Assembly (NCBI GenBank): GCA_030054015.1
Contig: JASGCR010000038.1
Span: 1 to 11,964, forward strand
Origin: Candidatus Symbiobacter sp.
GTDB lineage: Bacteria; Pseudomonadota; Alphaproteobacteria; Elsterales; Elsteraceae
Length of the DNA stretch: 11,964 nucleotides
Direction of reading: 5' to 3'
Position 1 is the first letter of the stretch, and the number at the start of each line of letters is the position of its first letter. A model generated the notes under the pieces. The model saw only the letters and a program-made list of their open reading frames with translations. It was not told where the DNA came from and did not search any database. The position numbers and the translations under genes are program-made. Positions 1 to 5,610 of the stretch are shown piece after piece.

Positions 1-18
1 GCCGCCAAGCTTCGGTTT

Positions 19-71
19 CCCCCCCTTCCTAAGCAGGAAGGGGGGGGCAGTACGACTTACTCCGACCTTCC
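19..71. repeat. G/C hairpin repeat, left copy (inverted at right window edge)
   Basis: Positions 19-30 (seven C then TTCCT) and 35-46 are perfect complements around a 4-base loop (AAGC), giving a 12-bp hairpin. The stretch 31-71 recurs in inverted orientation at 11924-11964 with a few mismatches, including the shared GCAGTACGACTTA/TCAGTACGACTTA block. It sits just upstream of the exporter permease gene. It could be a terminator of a gene to the left or a dispersed palindromic repeat. The T-run expected of an intrinsic terminator is absent on the + strand. Confidence 0.75.
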
Positions 72-96
72 TTAAGGATTCGCCAAAGGAAAAACC

Positions 97-909
97 ATGA
101 AAAATTTCGTCCAAGCAATCCGTGACGCCAAAGTAACGCCGCAAAATGACATCATAAAGGGCATGTTGTCATATCGGGTTTGGCTTATTCTGGCCTGGCA
201 TGAAACCAAGTTAAAATATCGCCGCTCGGTGATTGGGCCATTGTGGATCACTCTATCTACGGCAATATTGGTGGGATTTTTGGGGGTGTTATACGGAGTT
301 TTGCTGCGCCAACCCATCAATGAATATTTGCCGTATTTGGCGGTGGGCTTGGTGACGTGGCAATTTATTTCGGCATCTTTAACCGAGTCTTGCGATACAT
401 TGATCAATTCCTCCATTTATATTCGCCAATTTAATCAACCCGTTACGATTTATTGCGCCAGGTATGTTGTACGCAATTACATTGTCTTGCTGCATAACAT
501 TCCGGTGGCGTTGATTGCCATATTTTGGTTTAAAGATTTTAACCTAATTAATTTAGTCCTCGCGGTTTTGGGTTATATTTTGCTGTTTTTTGAAATTATT
601 TGGATCAATATTGTCTTATCGATTCTCTGTTTGCGATTCCGCGACATTAAGCAAATTGTTTTGAATTTGATCCAAGTGGCATTTTTTGTCTCGCCGATTA
701 TTTGGCAAAGAAATTCCCTGGGCAAATATGATTGGCTGGGCGACATTAACCCGGTGTTTCATTTGCTTGAAATTGTGCGCGCGCCCTTGTTAAACCAAGC
801 ATTTCCTTGGCTAAGCCTGTGGGTATTGCTGGCGGGCTTGGCGATTGGCTTTGTCGTCGCCGAATTATTGATGATGCGCTGCCGCAATCGGTTTTTTTAT
901 TGGCTGTAA
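97..909 (+). CDS. Polysaccharide ABC exporter, permease subunit (Wzm/TagG type)
   Basis: This 270-residue protein is an inner-membrane ABC-2 permease that would pair with the next gene to export a lipid-linked polysaccharide such as O-antigen, capsule or teichoic-like polymer. What is seen: the family motif YRRSVIGPLW at residues 41-50, then about six hydrophobic segments (roughly 48-70, 79-97, 127-146, 150-172, 187-204, 237-258) and a basic C-terminus ending FFYWL. The length is usual for Wzm/KpsM/TagG proteins. The ATG at 97 is set by AAAGGA at 85-90 with a 6-base gap. The partner ATPase starts 49 bases after its stop, so the two are almost certainly one transcript. The exported polymer cannot be read from this gene. 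Confidence 0.9.
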   Translation: MKNFVQAIRDAKVTPQNDIIKGMLSYRVWLILAWHETKLKYRRSVIGPLWITLSTAILVGFLGVLYGVLLRQPINEYLPYLAVGLVTWQFISASLTESCDTLINSSIYIRQFNQPVTIYCARYVVRNYIVLLHNIPVALIAIFWFKDFNLINLVLAVLGYILLFFEIIWINIVLSILCLRFRDIKQIVLNLIQVAFFVSPIIWQRNSLGKYDWLGDINPVFHLLEIVRAPLLNQAFPWLSLWVLLAGLAIGFVVAELLMMRCRNRFFYWL

Positions 910-958
910 CGCCTGATAATGGTAATTTTTGACTCAAAATACCCCAAGGATGGATGTG

Positions 959-1708
959 ATGGAAAGCATAATTCACGCCGAGCAAATTTCGGTGATTTAT
1001 CCGATATTTCACAGCAACCAGCGTTCGCTTAAAAATGCGGTGTTAAATCTGTCCACCGGCGGGGTGATTGCCAAGGATTCGCGGCATCATTCGATTGTCA
1101 CCTCGCTCGATGCCTTAAACCTCACCATTCGCCACGGGGAGCGGGTTGGCTTGGTGGGGCATAACGGATCGGGCAAGACGACATTGTTGCAAGTGATTGC
1201 CGGCGTGTCGGTGCCGGTGCGCGGGAAAATATCGGTCACCGGCAAAGTGGTATCCTTAACCGACCTTAATATGGGTTTTGATTTTGACTCCACCGGCTAT
1301 GAAAATATTTATTTGCGCGGGGTGATGGAAGGCTTGTCGGGCAAAGCCATCAATGACCGCATGGATGAAATCGCGGAATTTAGCGAATTGGGGGATTTTC
1401 TCAATTTTCCCATTCGCACTTATTCGAGTGGCATGTTGATGCGGCTGGGCTTTGCCATTTCCACCAATATTGAACCCGATATTTTGATTATGGATGAGTG
1501 GCTCAGTGTCGGAGACAAAGGATTCCGCAAAAAAGCCCACCAAAGATTGCAAAATATTTTAAGCACTACCTCGATTTTGGTAATTGCCACCCATGATATG
1601 GATTTGATTAAACGGATTTGTACCCGCAAAATTACTTTGGCGCATGGCAAAATTATTGGCGACGAAGCCCTGGTTCCCACCAATGTCTTTGATGACGATG
1701 ATGCGTGA
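959..1708 (+). CDS. Polysaccharide ABC exporter, ATP-binding subunit (Wzt/TagH type)
   Basis: The ATPase partner of the upstream permease, 249 residues from the chosen start. Visible motifs are Walker A GHNGSGKT (67-74), signature YSSGM (155-159), Walker B ILIMDE (175-180) and the switch histidine in IATHD (H212). The N-terminal 45 residues before the core, with the pre-Walker segment around RHHSIVTSLDALNLTI, are typical of Wzt/KpsT/RfbE exporters. There is no C-terminal carbohydrate-binding extension of the kind in E. coli O9a Wzt, so chain-length coupling by that domain is unlikely. The frame is open from a TTG at 929 and has an ATG at 950, but AAGGA at 946-950 lies 8 bases before the ATG at 959, which I prefer. 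The protein ends in a run of four aspartates. A repeat element begins two bases after the stop. Confidence 0.9.
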   Translation: MESIIHAEQISVIYPIFHSNQRSLKNAVLNLSTGGVIAKDSRHHSIVTSLDALNLTIRHGERVGLVGHNGSGKTTLLQVIAGVSVPVRGKISVTGKVVSLTDLNMGFDFDSTGYENIYLRGVMEGLSGKAINDRMDEIAEFSELGDFLNFPIRTYSSGMLMRLGFAISTNIEPDILIMDEWLSVGDKGFRKKAHQRLQNILSTTSILVIATHDMDLIKRICTRKITLAHGKIIGDEALVPTNVFDDDDA

Positions 1709-1710
1709 TA

Positions 1711-1946
1711 AGAGCCTGATTCAAAATTAAGAGTTATATTATGAATTTTAAGTTGCGTCTTACCCCGCCGCCTCGTTTACGAGGCGAGTCGGGGTATCCA
1801 GCTTGCTCGAAATGTCTATTTCGAGCAAAAAATTTGATTTTTGACGCGCCGACGCGCGTCAAAGCTGGATTCCCTTCTCGCTTGCTAAAGCAAGCGGCGG
1901 GTGAAGACGCGCTTACTCAACTTTTGATAATTATCGCACAGACTCT
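1711..1946 (+). mobile_element. 236-bp structured repeat element, copy 1 (MITE-like)
   Basis: An inverted copy of the same length lies at 8059-8294; the aligned core differs at about 14 of roughly 190 positions. Ends are inverted repeats beginning AGAG(C/T)CTG. Inside are nested dyads: TACCCCG 1761-1767 with 1790-1796 enclosing an 8-bp stem (1769-1776/1779-1786); a 9-bp stem (1805-1813/1818-1826); an 8-bp stem (1841-1848/1855-1862); a 7-bp stem (1879-1885/1890-1896); and an outer ATCCAGCTT/AAGCTGGAT pair around the middle two. It carries an open frame from 1741 that runs out of the element and is probably not a gene. No transposase is present, so mobilisation would be in trans. It fills the gap between two convergent genes and may end transcription from both sides. 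Confidence 0.7.
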
Positions 1947-1965
1947 AAAAAACGTCGCAGCGCAA

Positions 1966-3402
1966 TTATTTTGCATCTTTGAGGCTGTGCCACAACATGC
2001 CCATGGTCAAAAGCGGGGTGCGGAAGCGACCGCCGCCAGGAAAACGCGGCTGCGGCCATTTTTTCATCAGGTTAAAATCATCGCTTTCATTCGCGATGGC
2101 TTTGGCTAAGACCATGCCGGCGTGATTGGCCAGGGCAATCCCTTGACCGGAATAGCCCTGGGCATAATAAAACCCCGCCCCCAATTTGCCATATTGCGGC
2201 AAGCGCAAACGCGAAATGGCAATGAGTCCGCCCCAGGCATAGTCAACCGTCACCGATTTTAATTGCGGGAAAACCTTGGCCAGGCGCGGCATCAAAGCCG
2301 CCGCTATGTCGACGGGTTCTTTGCCGTTATAATTGGCGCGTCCGCCAAACAGCAACCGCCCGTCGATCGTGGGGCGAAAATAATCCAAAATAAAATTACA
2401 ATCGGCGACCGCTTCTTGGCCGGGATAGATTTCGGCTAATTGCGCCGCCATAGGCTTGGTCGCCATAATGATGGAGGCCACCGGCATGACCAAACCGTTC
2501 ATGGGCGGCACCAAACCGACTCCATAGCCATTGGTTGCTGACACCACATAATGCGCGCTGACGATGCACTCGATAGGCGGGTTGGACGGATGGGCCGGGT
2601 CGAAGGAACGGCAATGCAGGCGATAAGGAGAGGTGGGTTTACCGCTTATGCCCCCGGTTGCGCCCCTGGTTCTGCCCCTGGTTGCGCCCTTGGCCAAACC
2701 ATCGCCCTCGATTCTGGTGATGGCGGTCTGCTCGGCAATTTTAACCCCTGCCGCCGCCGCCGCCGCCGCCAAACCCAGGCAATATTTCAACGGATTGATC
2801 GCGAATGAACGCAAATCCTGGCCCGCCCCAATATAACGCGGCGTTGTCATGGATTGCACCAAACGCTGCCGATCCCAAATAACCGTATTATAATCCTGGC
2901 ATAATTTGACAAGCAAGGCTTGATCGCGGCGCAATTCTGCCATATGCCCAGGGATGATGGCGGCGGCGATGACGCCAGGCCTAACATCGCACTCAATTTT
3001 ATATTCTTCGATGCGGGTTTTGACCAGATTCACCGCTTCGACGGAATAATTCCAGGCGATGCGAACCTCGTCCGGCGACAGCAAGCGTAATAAATTGGAC
3101 AATCCCTTGCTATAACCCGGCGTTACCTGGCCGCCATTGCGACCCGATGCCCCGAAACCAATTTGCGATTTTTCAATTAAACGTACGGACAGGCCGCGTT
3201 TGGCCAGTTCTAATGCCGCCGACAAACCGGTAAAACCGGCACCTATCACCGCCACATCGATGGTTTCTGAGGATTGGAGGGGGGGATATAATCGGTCCCG
3301 TTTCACCGTGGCGGCGTAATAACTGGGCGGATAGTCAAAGTCCCGGTCACGTGAAGGATCATCGGGGTTGGTTTTTGGGGGGAGGGCGGTTGCTGCAGAC
3401 AT
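1966..3402 (-). CDS. FAD-dependent amine/amino-acid oxidoreductase (PuuB/DAO-like)
   Basis: A 478-residue member of the D-amino-acid-oxidase-like flavoprotein family, closest in style to gamma-glutamylputrescine oxidase (PuuB/OrdL): the N-terminus has the typical SYYAATV...YPPL lead-in, the Rossmann motif GAGFTG (G54, G56, G59), the ribose-binding Glu77, and GASGRNGGQ (84-92). The C-terminal part has the FAD-closing YYAQGYSGQGIALANHAG segment. The expected reaction is oxidative deamination of an amine or secondary amino acid with release of hydrogen peroxide or electron transfer to quinone; the substrate is not readable, and no other puu genes are nearby. In-frame stops just upstream limit the start to the ATG at 3402. 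Odd features are a seven-alanine run (about 212-218) and a low-complexity insert of four-residue repeats (about 236-251), both from DNA repeats. Confidence 0.88.
   Translation of the reverse strand: MSAATALPPKTNPDDPSRDRDFDYPPSYYAATVKRDRLYPPLQSSETIDVAVIGAGFTGLSAALELAKRGLSVRLIEKSQIGFGASGRNGGQVTPGYSKGLSNLLRLLSPDEVRIAWNYSVEAVNLVKTRIEEYKIECDVRPGVIAAAIIPGHMAELRRDQALLVKLCQDYNTVIWDRQRLVQSMTTPRYIGAGQDLRSFAINPLKYCLGLAAAAAAAGVKIAEQTAITRIEGDGLAKGATRGRTRGATGGISGKPTSPYRLHCRSFDPAHPSNPPIECIVSAHYVVSATNGYGVGLVPPMNGLVMPVASIIMATKPMAAQLAEIYPGQEAVADCNFILDYFRPTIDGRLLFGGRANYNGKEPVDIAAALMPRLAKVFPQLKSVTVDYAWGGLIAISRLRLPQYGKLGAGFYYAQGYSGQGIALANHAGMVLAKAIANESDDFNLMKKWPQPRFPGGGRFRTPLLTMGMLWHSLKDAK
2650..2697. repeat. 12-bp tandem repeat inside the FAD oxidase gene
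   Basis: Four consecutive 12-bp units (2650-2661, 2662-2673, 2674-2685, 2686-2697), each a variant of GCCCCTGGTTGC. On the coding (-) strand they give a four-residue repeat of the AKG/ATRG/RTRG/ATGG kind. The period keeps the frame. The insert lies in the middle of the substrate domain, where a surface loop is the likely location. Confidence 0.85.
2750..2770. repeat. (GCC)7 triplet run encoding seven alanines
   Basis: Seven uninterrupted GCC triplets. On the - strand they are read as GCG/GCA codons and give the AAAAAAA stretch of the FAD oxidase near residue 212. Such a tract is prone to slippage in steps of whole codons. Confidence 0.9.
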
Positions 3403-3482
3403 GCTTGGGCTTACCTATCAAAGGTGATATTCTGTTTAATTATTTCCTCCTGGTCGGTTGCGGTCAGGCGATCATGGGCTAG

Positions 3483-3508
3483 ATTGAACCATCACATTGA
3501 ACCACCAC
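3483..3508. repeat. 13-bp direct repeat upstream of the FAD oxidase gene
   Basis: Two adjacent 13-bp units, ATTGAACCATCAC (3483-3495) and ATTGAACCACCAC (3496-3508), differ at one base. They lie about 80-105 bases upstream of the FAD oxidase start and just after the end of the small His-rich gene. A tandem regulator-binding site is possible, but nothing else supports it. Confidence 0.4.
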
Positions 3509-3543
3509 CGCGCCACGCACCCCAATTTAGAGCAGAGATGAGA

Positions 3544-3765
3544 TTAAGGCAAGCTTTCCGTTGCTTCATGGCTTAACCCTAAGGGGAGATTAAAGGGCGG
3601 AATGGATAATTCCTCGTCCTGATCCGTCCCGGATTCTTGGTGCGGATGGTTAAAATGCGGATCAGAATGGTGTTGTTCATGCAGCAAGCGCGCGATCTGT
3701 AAACGGCGATAATCCTGATCATAGACGATACGTTCAAGGTCAATTTCAGAGTCAGTTGCAAACAT
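3544..3765 (-). CDS. Small acidic, histidine-rich protein of unknown function
   Basis: A 73-residue protein I do not recognise. It is probably real because the ATG at 3765 has an AAAGGA site 9 bases upstream and a near-consensus promoter (3804-3832) whose start point would leave only about a 30-base leader. The N-terminal part (1-30) is acidic and could be helical (SEIDLERIVYDQDYRRLQIA). Residues 29-42 hold six histidines with Asp/Glu nearby, a pattern that could bind metal. The remainder is proline-rich and acidic with no signal peptide or membrane segment, so a cytoplasmic location is expected. It lies upstream of and in the same direction as the FAD oxidase, 141 bases away; co-transcription is possible. 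Confidence 0.6.
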   Translation of the reverse strand: MFATDSEIDLERIVYDQDYRRLQIARLLHEQHHSDPHFNHPHQESGTDQDEELSIPPFNLPLGLSHEATESLP

Positions 3766-3803
3766 AATCCCACATCCTTTCTTGTGAGCTCGGTTGTAAT
3801 CAC

Positions 3804-3832
3804 AATAAAGAACGAATGAAATAATTTGTCAA
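3804..3832 (-). promoter_or_regulatory. Sigma-70 type promoter for the His-rich small gene
   Basis: On the - strand, a perfect -35 TTGACA (3832-3827), a 17-base AT-rich spacer, then TTTATT (3809-3804; four of six match TATAAT). Transcription would start near 3797 and reach the Shine-Dalgarno site of the 3765 start after a short leader. Confidence 0.65.
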
Positions 3833-4147
3833 TAGTCCTTTCAAAAAAGTCAAAAATTTATCGATTTTTTGTTAAGTTTCTTGTCTTCGTTGTATTGTCC
3901 GTTTAATTATCTTCAATTTGGCGTAAAACCTTGTACTCAGTTGCAACCCAACGGTTTACGACTTTCAAAGAAAACACCAATACATCAAAATCATCACCGT
4001 TTGGGGATTCCGTGACCAGATGTTCAATAAACCGAGATTACGCAATGCTTGATTGATTTTGTGATCACAGAAATATTACCCCGTTCAGGACAAAAATGGG
4101 CAAGTCGCAAGAGATTGGGGGGCGGAAATTAACCATTTATTTACCGA
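3833..4147. other. AT-rich intergenic stretch without a recognisable gene
   Basis: About 315 bases between the promoter of the His-rich small gene and the end of the PilZ gene. No frame on either strand has a plausible length with a ribosome site, and I see no tRNA-like or strong hairpin structure. T-rich and A-rich runs occur at 3835-3900. The 3' end of the PilZ transcript must lie here, but no clear terminator hairpin is visible. Confidence 0.5.
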
Positions 4148-4438
4148 CTAAGTCAGTTGGTCGATGTAACTGTTAATATCGCGTTCGGCCCCGCCAATAA
4201 ATTGCAAATGAATGGTGGAGAGAGTCTTGCCGACCACTTTGGCATTCACTTCAAAATCGTCGCTAATGGTGACGCGGCAAATATCGCCGGATTTTAAGCC
4301 ATCCAACCCAGAAAAATCCAGGCATAACCCACCGATGGAGATATTGCGTGCCGGGACTTCGAGGCTAAATCCATTAAAGAAAATCTCGAAATCCTTGTCC
4401 AGCGGTACCCGTGGCGCGTTGCGTTGCTGTTCTGACAT
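4148..4438 (-). CDS. Single-domain PilZ protein (c-di-GMP receptor)
   Basis: A 96-residue protein consisting almost wholly of one PilZ domain. Visible ligand motifs are R6xxxR10 (RNAPR) near the N-terminus and the N32-x-S34-x-G36-G37 turn (NISIGG), the two elements that clamp cyclic di-GMP in this family. No second domain, signal peptide or membrane segment is present, so it should act as a soluble adaptor. PilZ proteins commonly tune motility, exopolysaccharide synthesis or cell-surface traits; the nearby polysaccharide exporter makes that attractive but is only context. The ATG at 4438 follows GGGGT about 8 bases upstream, a weak site. A 31-bp palindrome lies 62 bases upstream of the start. 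Confidence 0.88.
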   Translation of the reverse strand: MSEQQRNAPRVPLDKDFEIFFNGFSLEVPARNISIGGLCLDFSGLDGLKSGDICRVTISDDFEVNAKVVGKTLSTIHLQFIGGAERDINSYIDQLT

Positions 4439-4499
4439 GTGATTTACCCCAAATAACGGTTCGCATCTTATGAAACTAACTAAACCTAAGCTGTTAATT

Positions 4500-4530
4500 T
4501 ATCCCATTTATGCAAATCATAATTGGGATA
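4500..4530. promoter_or_regulatory. 31-bp imperfect palindrome upstream of the PilZ gene
   Basis: Arms 4500-4512 and 4518-4530 (TATCCCATTTATG and CATAATTGGGATA) pair with one mismatch around the 5-base centre CAAAT. The - strand copy includes TATGAT, which could serve as a -10 element for the PilZ gene, though no good -35 stands 16-18 bases away. The short centre and AT-rich arms look more like an operator than a terminator. Confidence 0.45.
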
Positions 4531-4703
4531 TATTAAGAAAAGGTAAAAAATAAACCGCTTATTTGAGGTAAAACAGGCAGAATGGTCAATATTGTGACCC
4601 ATCCTTCACGCGTGAGGGGGGAAAATTCTCGCGCGTTGTTATCGGCAAGGATTCGTCGTTTATGTTTACCAATTAAAATCGAAATTTACTGTGATAGCAA
4701 GGG

Positions 4704-5126
4704 TTATTTTTTGCGATATAACGACGCCGGGTCAATCAAGGGTGGGATTATTTCTTGCCATGAATCCGCCTGGGCCTGACGGAAAAAACAATTTTTACGC
4801 CCGGTGTGGCAGGCCACGCCGACTTGATCGACGCGCATCAACACCGCATCGCCATCGCAATCCAAAAATATGTCGCGTAAATATTGATATTGGCCGGATT
4901 CTTCGCCCTTTTGCCATAATTTTTGGCGTGAACGCGACCAGTAACAGACCCGCCCGGTGGTTAATGTCTGCACCAACGCATCCAGATTCATCCAGGCGAG
5001 CATTAATATCTCATGGCTGGTGGCATCCTGGGCAATGGCGGTGACCAGGCCATTTTCGCCGAATTGCACCTGGCGGGCCAGGGCGGCGGCATCGCTTCGG
5101 CTGAATTGGCGGGGTGAGGACGGCAC
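4704..5126 (-). CDS. hisI: Phosphoribosyl-AMP cyclohydrolase (histidine biosynthesis)
   Basis: HisI opens the purine ring of phosphoribosyl-AMP to give ProFAR, the third step of histidine synthesis, in the cytoplasm. The 140-residue sequence carries the family hallmarks: CYWSRSRQKLWQKGEESG (61-78), the Mg-binding DCDGDA (89-94; Asp89, Asp91, Asp93) and the Zn-binding cysteine motif ACHTGRKNCFF (105-115; Cys106, Cys113, with another Cys at 90). It is the monofunctional form, without the HisE domain, as usual in alphaproteobacteria. No other his gene is in the window. The start codon is GTG at 5126, only 19 bases after the stop of the upstream 31-residue gene, so it seems to be the last gene of a short operon. 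Its own ribosome site is weak. Confidence 0.95.
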   Translation of the reverse strand: MPSSPRQFSRSDAAALARQVQFGENGLVTAIAQDATSHEILMLAWMNLDALVQTLTTGRVCYWSRSRQKLWQKGEESGQYQYLRDIFLDCDGDAVLMRVDQVGVACHTGRKNCFFRQAQADSWQEIIPPLIDPASLYRKK

Positions 5127-5145
5127 TGAGACTGGCTTTCTTAGG

Positions 5146-5241
5146 TTAATTTTTACTTTTTTCGCTGGGGGTGACCACGAACCCGCTGTATAAACCGCAA
5201 ACGGTCAATAAACCGAGGCTTCCTGCAAAGAAACGAATCAT
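5146..5241 (-). CDS. 31-residue single-pass membrane protein (tandem paralogue A)
   Basis: Too short for usual gene callers. The frame begins at ATG 5241 with AAGGA 7 bases upstream; an in-frame ATG at 5247 abuts the ribosome site and is less likely. The predicted protein starts MIRFFAG, has one hydrophobic segment at about residues 4-24, and ends in a polar basic tail (EKSKN). It aligns without gaps over all 31 residues with the protein at 5290-5385, with 10 identities (positions 1, 10, 12, 16, 17, 21-24, 30) including GL at 16-17 and FVVT at 21-24. It sits 48 bases after that gene and 19 bases before hisI. Function is unknown; tiny single-pass proteins of this sort often stabilise a larger membrane complex, which is only a general inference here. 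Confidence 0.65.
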   Translation of the reverse strand: MIRFFAGSLGLLTVCGLYSGFVVTPSEKSKN

Positions 5242-5289
5242 GGTCATTTCCTTCGCAAAAAAATATTGCCGTCCGACATATTATCGCCG

Positions 5290-5385
5290 TTATTTTTTAT
5301 CCTCGGCTTTGTGGGTCACGACAAACCAGGTGAATAGGCCCATAAAGGCAAGAAACCCAAAAATTGTGATTAATCCCTGTACCAT
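5290..5385 (-). CDS. 31-residue single-pass membrane protein (tandem paralogue B)
   Basis: The second member of the pair. The ATG at 5385 has AAGGA 6 bases upstream; as in its neighbour, another in-frame ATG six bases earlier (5391) abuts the ribosome site. The protein starts MVQGLIT, is hydrophobic from about residue 4 to 24 and ends with a charged tail (HKAEDKK). Gapless similarity to the 5146-5241 product, with shared GL at 16-17, F/Y then S/T at 18-19, and FVVT at 21-24, argues for tandem duplication. The upstream two-segment membrane protein ends at 5388, two bases before this start (or overlapping by 4 if 5391 is used), so translation is probably coupled. I do not recognise the family. 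Confidence 0.65.
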   Translation of the reverse strand: MVQGLITIFGFLAFMGLFTWFVVTHKAEDKK

Positions 5386-5387
5386 GT

Positions 5388-5570
5388 TCATTCCTTTCGC
5401 AAGAAGTAGCTAAGTATATGAGTAAATATCGAAGCGGCGATTAGGCCCAATATCTCCCACCAGGCTAATTCTAATCTACCAACCAGACAGGTGACAAGCG
5501 AAATCATCGACAGAGTGCCGACCGTGTCGCATGATTTGGCATATCCTTCGCGGTGGGCTTTGTTGAACAT
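5388..5570 (-). CDS. 60-residue membrane protein with two hydrophobic segments
   Basis: First gene of the small unit that ends with hisI. The ATG at 5570 is preceded by GAGGA with a 5-base gap, a strong site. The polar, basic N-terminus (MFNKAHREGYAKS) is followed by hydrophobic stretches at about 16-31 and 38-57, separated by RLELAWWE, and a basic end FLRKE. The topology is a short hairpin in the inner membrane. It resembles in outline the many uncharacterised small two-segment bacterial proteins with a WW-E turn, but I cannot place it in a named family. Its stop is next to the start of the 31-residue gene, which implies co-translation. Confidence 0.65.
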   Translation of the reverse strand: MFNKAHREGYAKSCDTVGTLSMISLVTCLVGRLELAWWEILGLIAASIFTHILSYFLRKE

Positions 5571-5610
5571 CGTTTCCTCGGAAGTTGATTTTTGTTATTT
5601 TGTGCGATTA

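Noticed and set aside
929..958. Earlier TTG and ATG starts for the exporter ATPase
   Set aside because: No ribosome site fits 929, and the ATG at 950 abuts AAGGA; the ATG at 959 has the correct spacing.
1711..1946. Insertion sequence with its own transposase
   Set aside because: At 236 bp there is no room for a transposase, and neither copy encodes a DDE or other transposase motif; no convincing target duplication is seen.
1741..2109. 122-codon frame starting in the repeat element
   Set aside because: It runs from the repeat into the 3' end of the FAD oxidase on the other strand; differences from the second copy show no protein constraint.
4582..4779. Small + strand frame of 65 codons
   Set aside because: It has no clear ribosome site, runs into the 3' end of hisI on the opposite strand, and shows no recognisable protein features.
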